A DNA stretch of 5,451 nt. Source: Gammaproteobacteria bacterium (GTDB lineage Bacteria; Pseudomonadota; Gammaproteobacteria; Pseudomonadales; Pseudohongiellaceae). The stretch is from the NCBI GenBank assembly GCA_003556835.1, contig PWQG01000146.1:1-5451 (forward strand), in the 5' to 3' direction. The position numbers and the translations under genes were made by a program. A model generated the notes under the pieces. The model worked only from the letters and a program-made list of their open reading frames with translations. It had not been told where the DNA came from and ran no database searches. Shown here piece by piece: positions 4,771-5,451 of this stretch. Every line of letters starts with the position of its first letter. Positions within the stretch are counted from its first letter, which is position 1.

Positions 4771-5451
4771 TTGTCTACCGTCAATTCGCAAAAACGGGTC
4801 TTGTCAGGGATGCGACCCACAGGGAAGCTGCATCTCGGACATTACCACGGTGTATTGAAAAACTGGATCAAGCTGCAACACGAATACGAATGCTTTTTCT
4901 TTGTGGCGGACTGGCATGCCCTGACCACCCATTACTCCACCCCCGAAGTGATCGAGGCCAATGTCATGGACATGGTCATCGACTGGCTTGCTGCCGGGGT
5001 CAATCCGGGTTCGGCCTCGCTGTTCATCCAGTCCCGCATTCCGGAGCATGCCGAGCTGCACCTGTTGCTCTCCATGATGACGCCCCTGGGCTGGTTGGAG
5101 CGGGTGCCCAGCTACAAGGACCAGCAGGAAAAGCTGCGGGAAAAGGATCTGGAGACCTACGGATTCCTCGGGTATCCCTTGTTGCAGAGTGCCGACATTC
5201 TCATCTACAGGGCCGGGCATGTGCCGGTGGGAGCGGACCAGGTCGCGCATGTCGAGCTGACCCGCGAAGTGGTGCGCCGCTTCAATTATCTGTATGGTCG
5301 TGAGCCCGGCTTCGAGGAGAATGCTCGTGCGGCAGTGCGCAAGATGGGCAAGAAATCGGCCAAACAGTACAACATCCTGCGCACAGCCTATCAGGAACAG
5401 GGCGAGCAGAGCGCCCTGGAGCGGGCCAAGGCGCTGCTGGATGAGCAGCAG
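4771..5451 (+). CDS. trpS: Tryptophanyl-tRNA synthetase, 3' truncated
   Basis: The first 227 codons of a class I aminoacyl-tRNA synthetase that charges tRNA-Trp are present, and the frame is open to the last base. Visible features are VLSGMRPTGKLHLGHYHG (10-27) with HLGH as the HIGH motif, VADWHALTT (45-53), SRIPEHAELHLLLSMMTPLGWLERVPSYKDQ (88-118), GYPLLQSADILIYRA (134-148) and VGADQVAHVELTREVVRRFN (153-172). In compact TrpRSs the KMSKS loop follows this last block by about 30-35 residues, after an IPK-type motif. Here 55 residues after FN contain neither. The charged helical stretch fits long-form TrpRSs with an insertion before KMSKS. KMGKKSAKQYN (191-201) superficially resembles KMSKS but lacks its context. 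Initiation is at TTG with a well-placed GGAG. It lies downstream of yciO on the same strand but with its own extended -10 promoter. Confidence 0.95.
   Translation, partial: MSTVNSQKRVLSGMRPTGKLHLGHYHGVLKNWIKLQHEYECFFFVADWHALTTHYSTPEVIEANVMDMVIDWLAAGVNPGSASLFIQSRIPEHAELHLLLSMMTPLGWLERVPSYKDQQEKLREKDLETYGFLGYPLLQSADILIYRAGHVPVGADQVAHVELTREVVRRFNYLYGREPGFEENARAAVRKMGKKSAKQYNILRTAYQEQGEQSALERAKALLDEQQ

Noticed and set aside
4804..5250. Leftward open frame of 148 codons inside trpS
   Set aside because: It mirrors the codon bias of the strongly conserved trpS sequence on the other strand and shows no domain of its own.
5341..5373. KMGKKSAKQYN as the catalytic KMSKS loop of TrpRS
   Set aside because: It lacks the preceding Pro-rich and IPK-type motifs and is followed by a long helix. 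It more likely belongs to the insertion, with the true loop beyond the window.
1..5451. A new defence, mobile or biosynthetic system
   Set aside because: All six genes belong to widespread housekeeping or signalling families, base composition looks even, and there are no integrases, toxins, repeats of array type or clustered unknown genes.

Overview
The window reads as ordinary chromosomal DNA from a moderately GC-rich gammaproteobacterium. The YciI and YciO products resemble the E. coli proteins almost end to end, and the purine phosphorylase looks like the Pseudomonas aeruginosa methylthioinosine phosphorylase. The sequence alone does not fix a genus. There is no rRNA, tRNA, CRISPR array, insertion sequence, phage gene or obvious foreign island. 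Six protein genes fill nearly all the space, and two of them run off the window ends.

Left part (1-2826). A 5'-truncated PAS-GGDEF-EAL cyclic-di-GMP enzyme reads rightward and ends 12 bp from the convergent 3' end of a MinD/ParA-superfamily ATPase. That ATPase resembles FleN/FlhG but carries an extra C-terminal segment of about 90 residues. The two genes converge, so they cannot share a transcript. A shared role in motility or polar organisation is only suggested by their families.

Middle part (2827-3951). A divergent intergenic region of 104 bp separates the ATPase gene from the S-methyl-5'-thioinosine phosphorylase gene. It holds a perfect TATAAT -10 box facing right, a TACAAT box facing left, and an imperfect 20-bp palindrome over the leftward box. 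The phosphorylase gene then overlaps the 3' end of a leftward yciI gene by 20 bp.

Right part (3952-5451). yciI and yciO diverge from a 73-bp gap. yciO ends in a 13-nt tandem repeat that includes its own stop codon. After it come an extended -10 promoter inside a perfect 7-bp inverted repeat and the start of trpS, which uses a TTG start codon and is cut by the window end. This TrpRS appears to be a long-form variant with an insertion before the KMSKS loop.

The genes are functionally mixed: c-di-GMP signalling, a cell-organisation ATPase, methylthioadenosine/purine salvage, two conserved proteins of uncertain role, and tRNA charging. I found no convincing new multi-gene system. The most useful leads are the divergent control region, the ATPase C-terminal extension, the trpS promoter palindrome and the yciO-derived tandem repeat.
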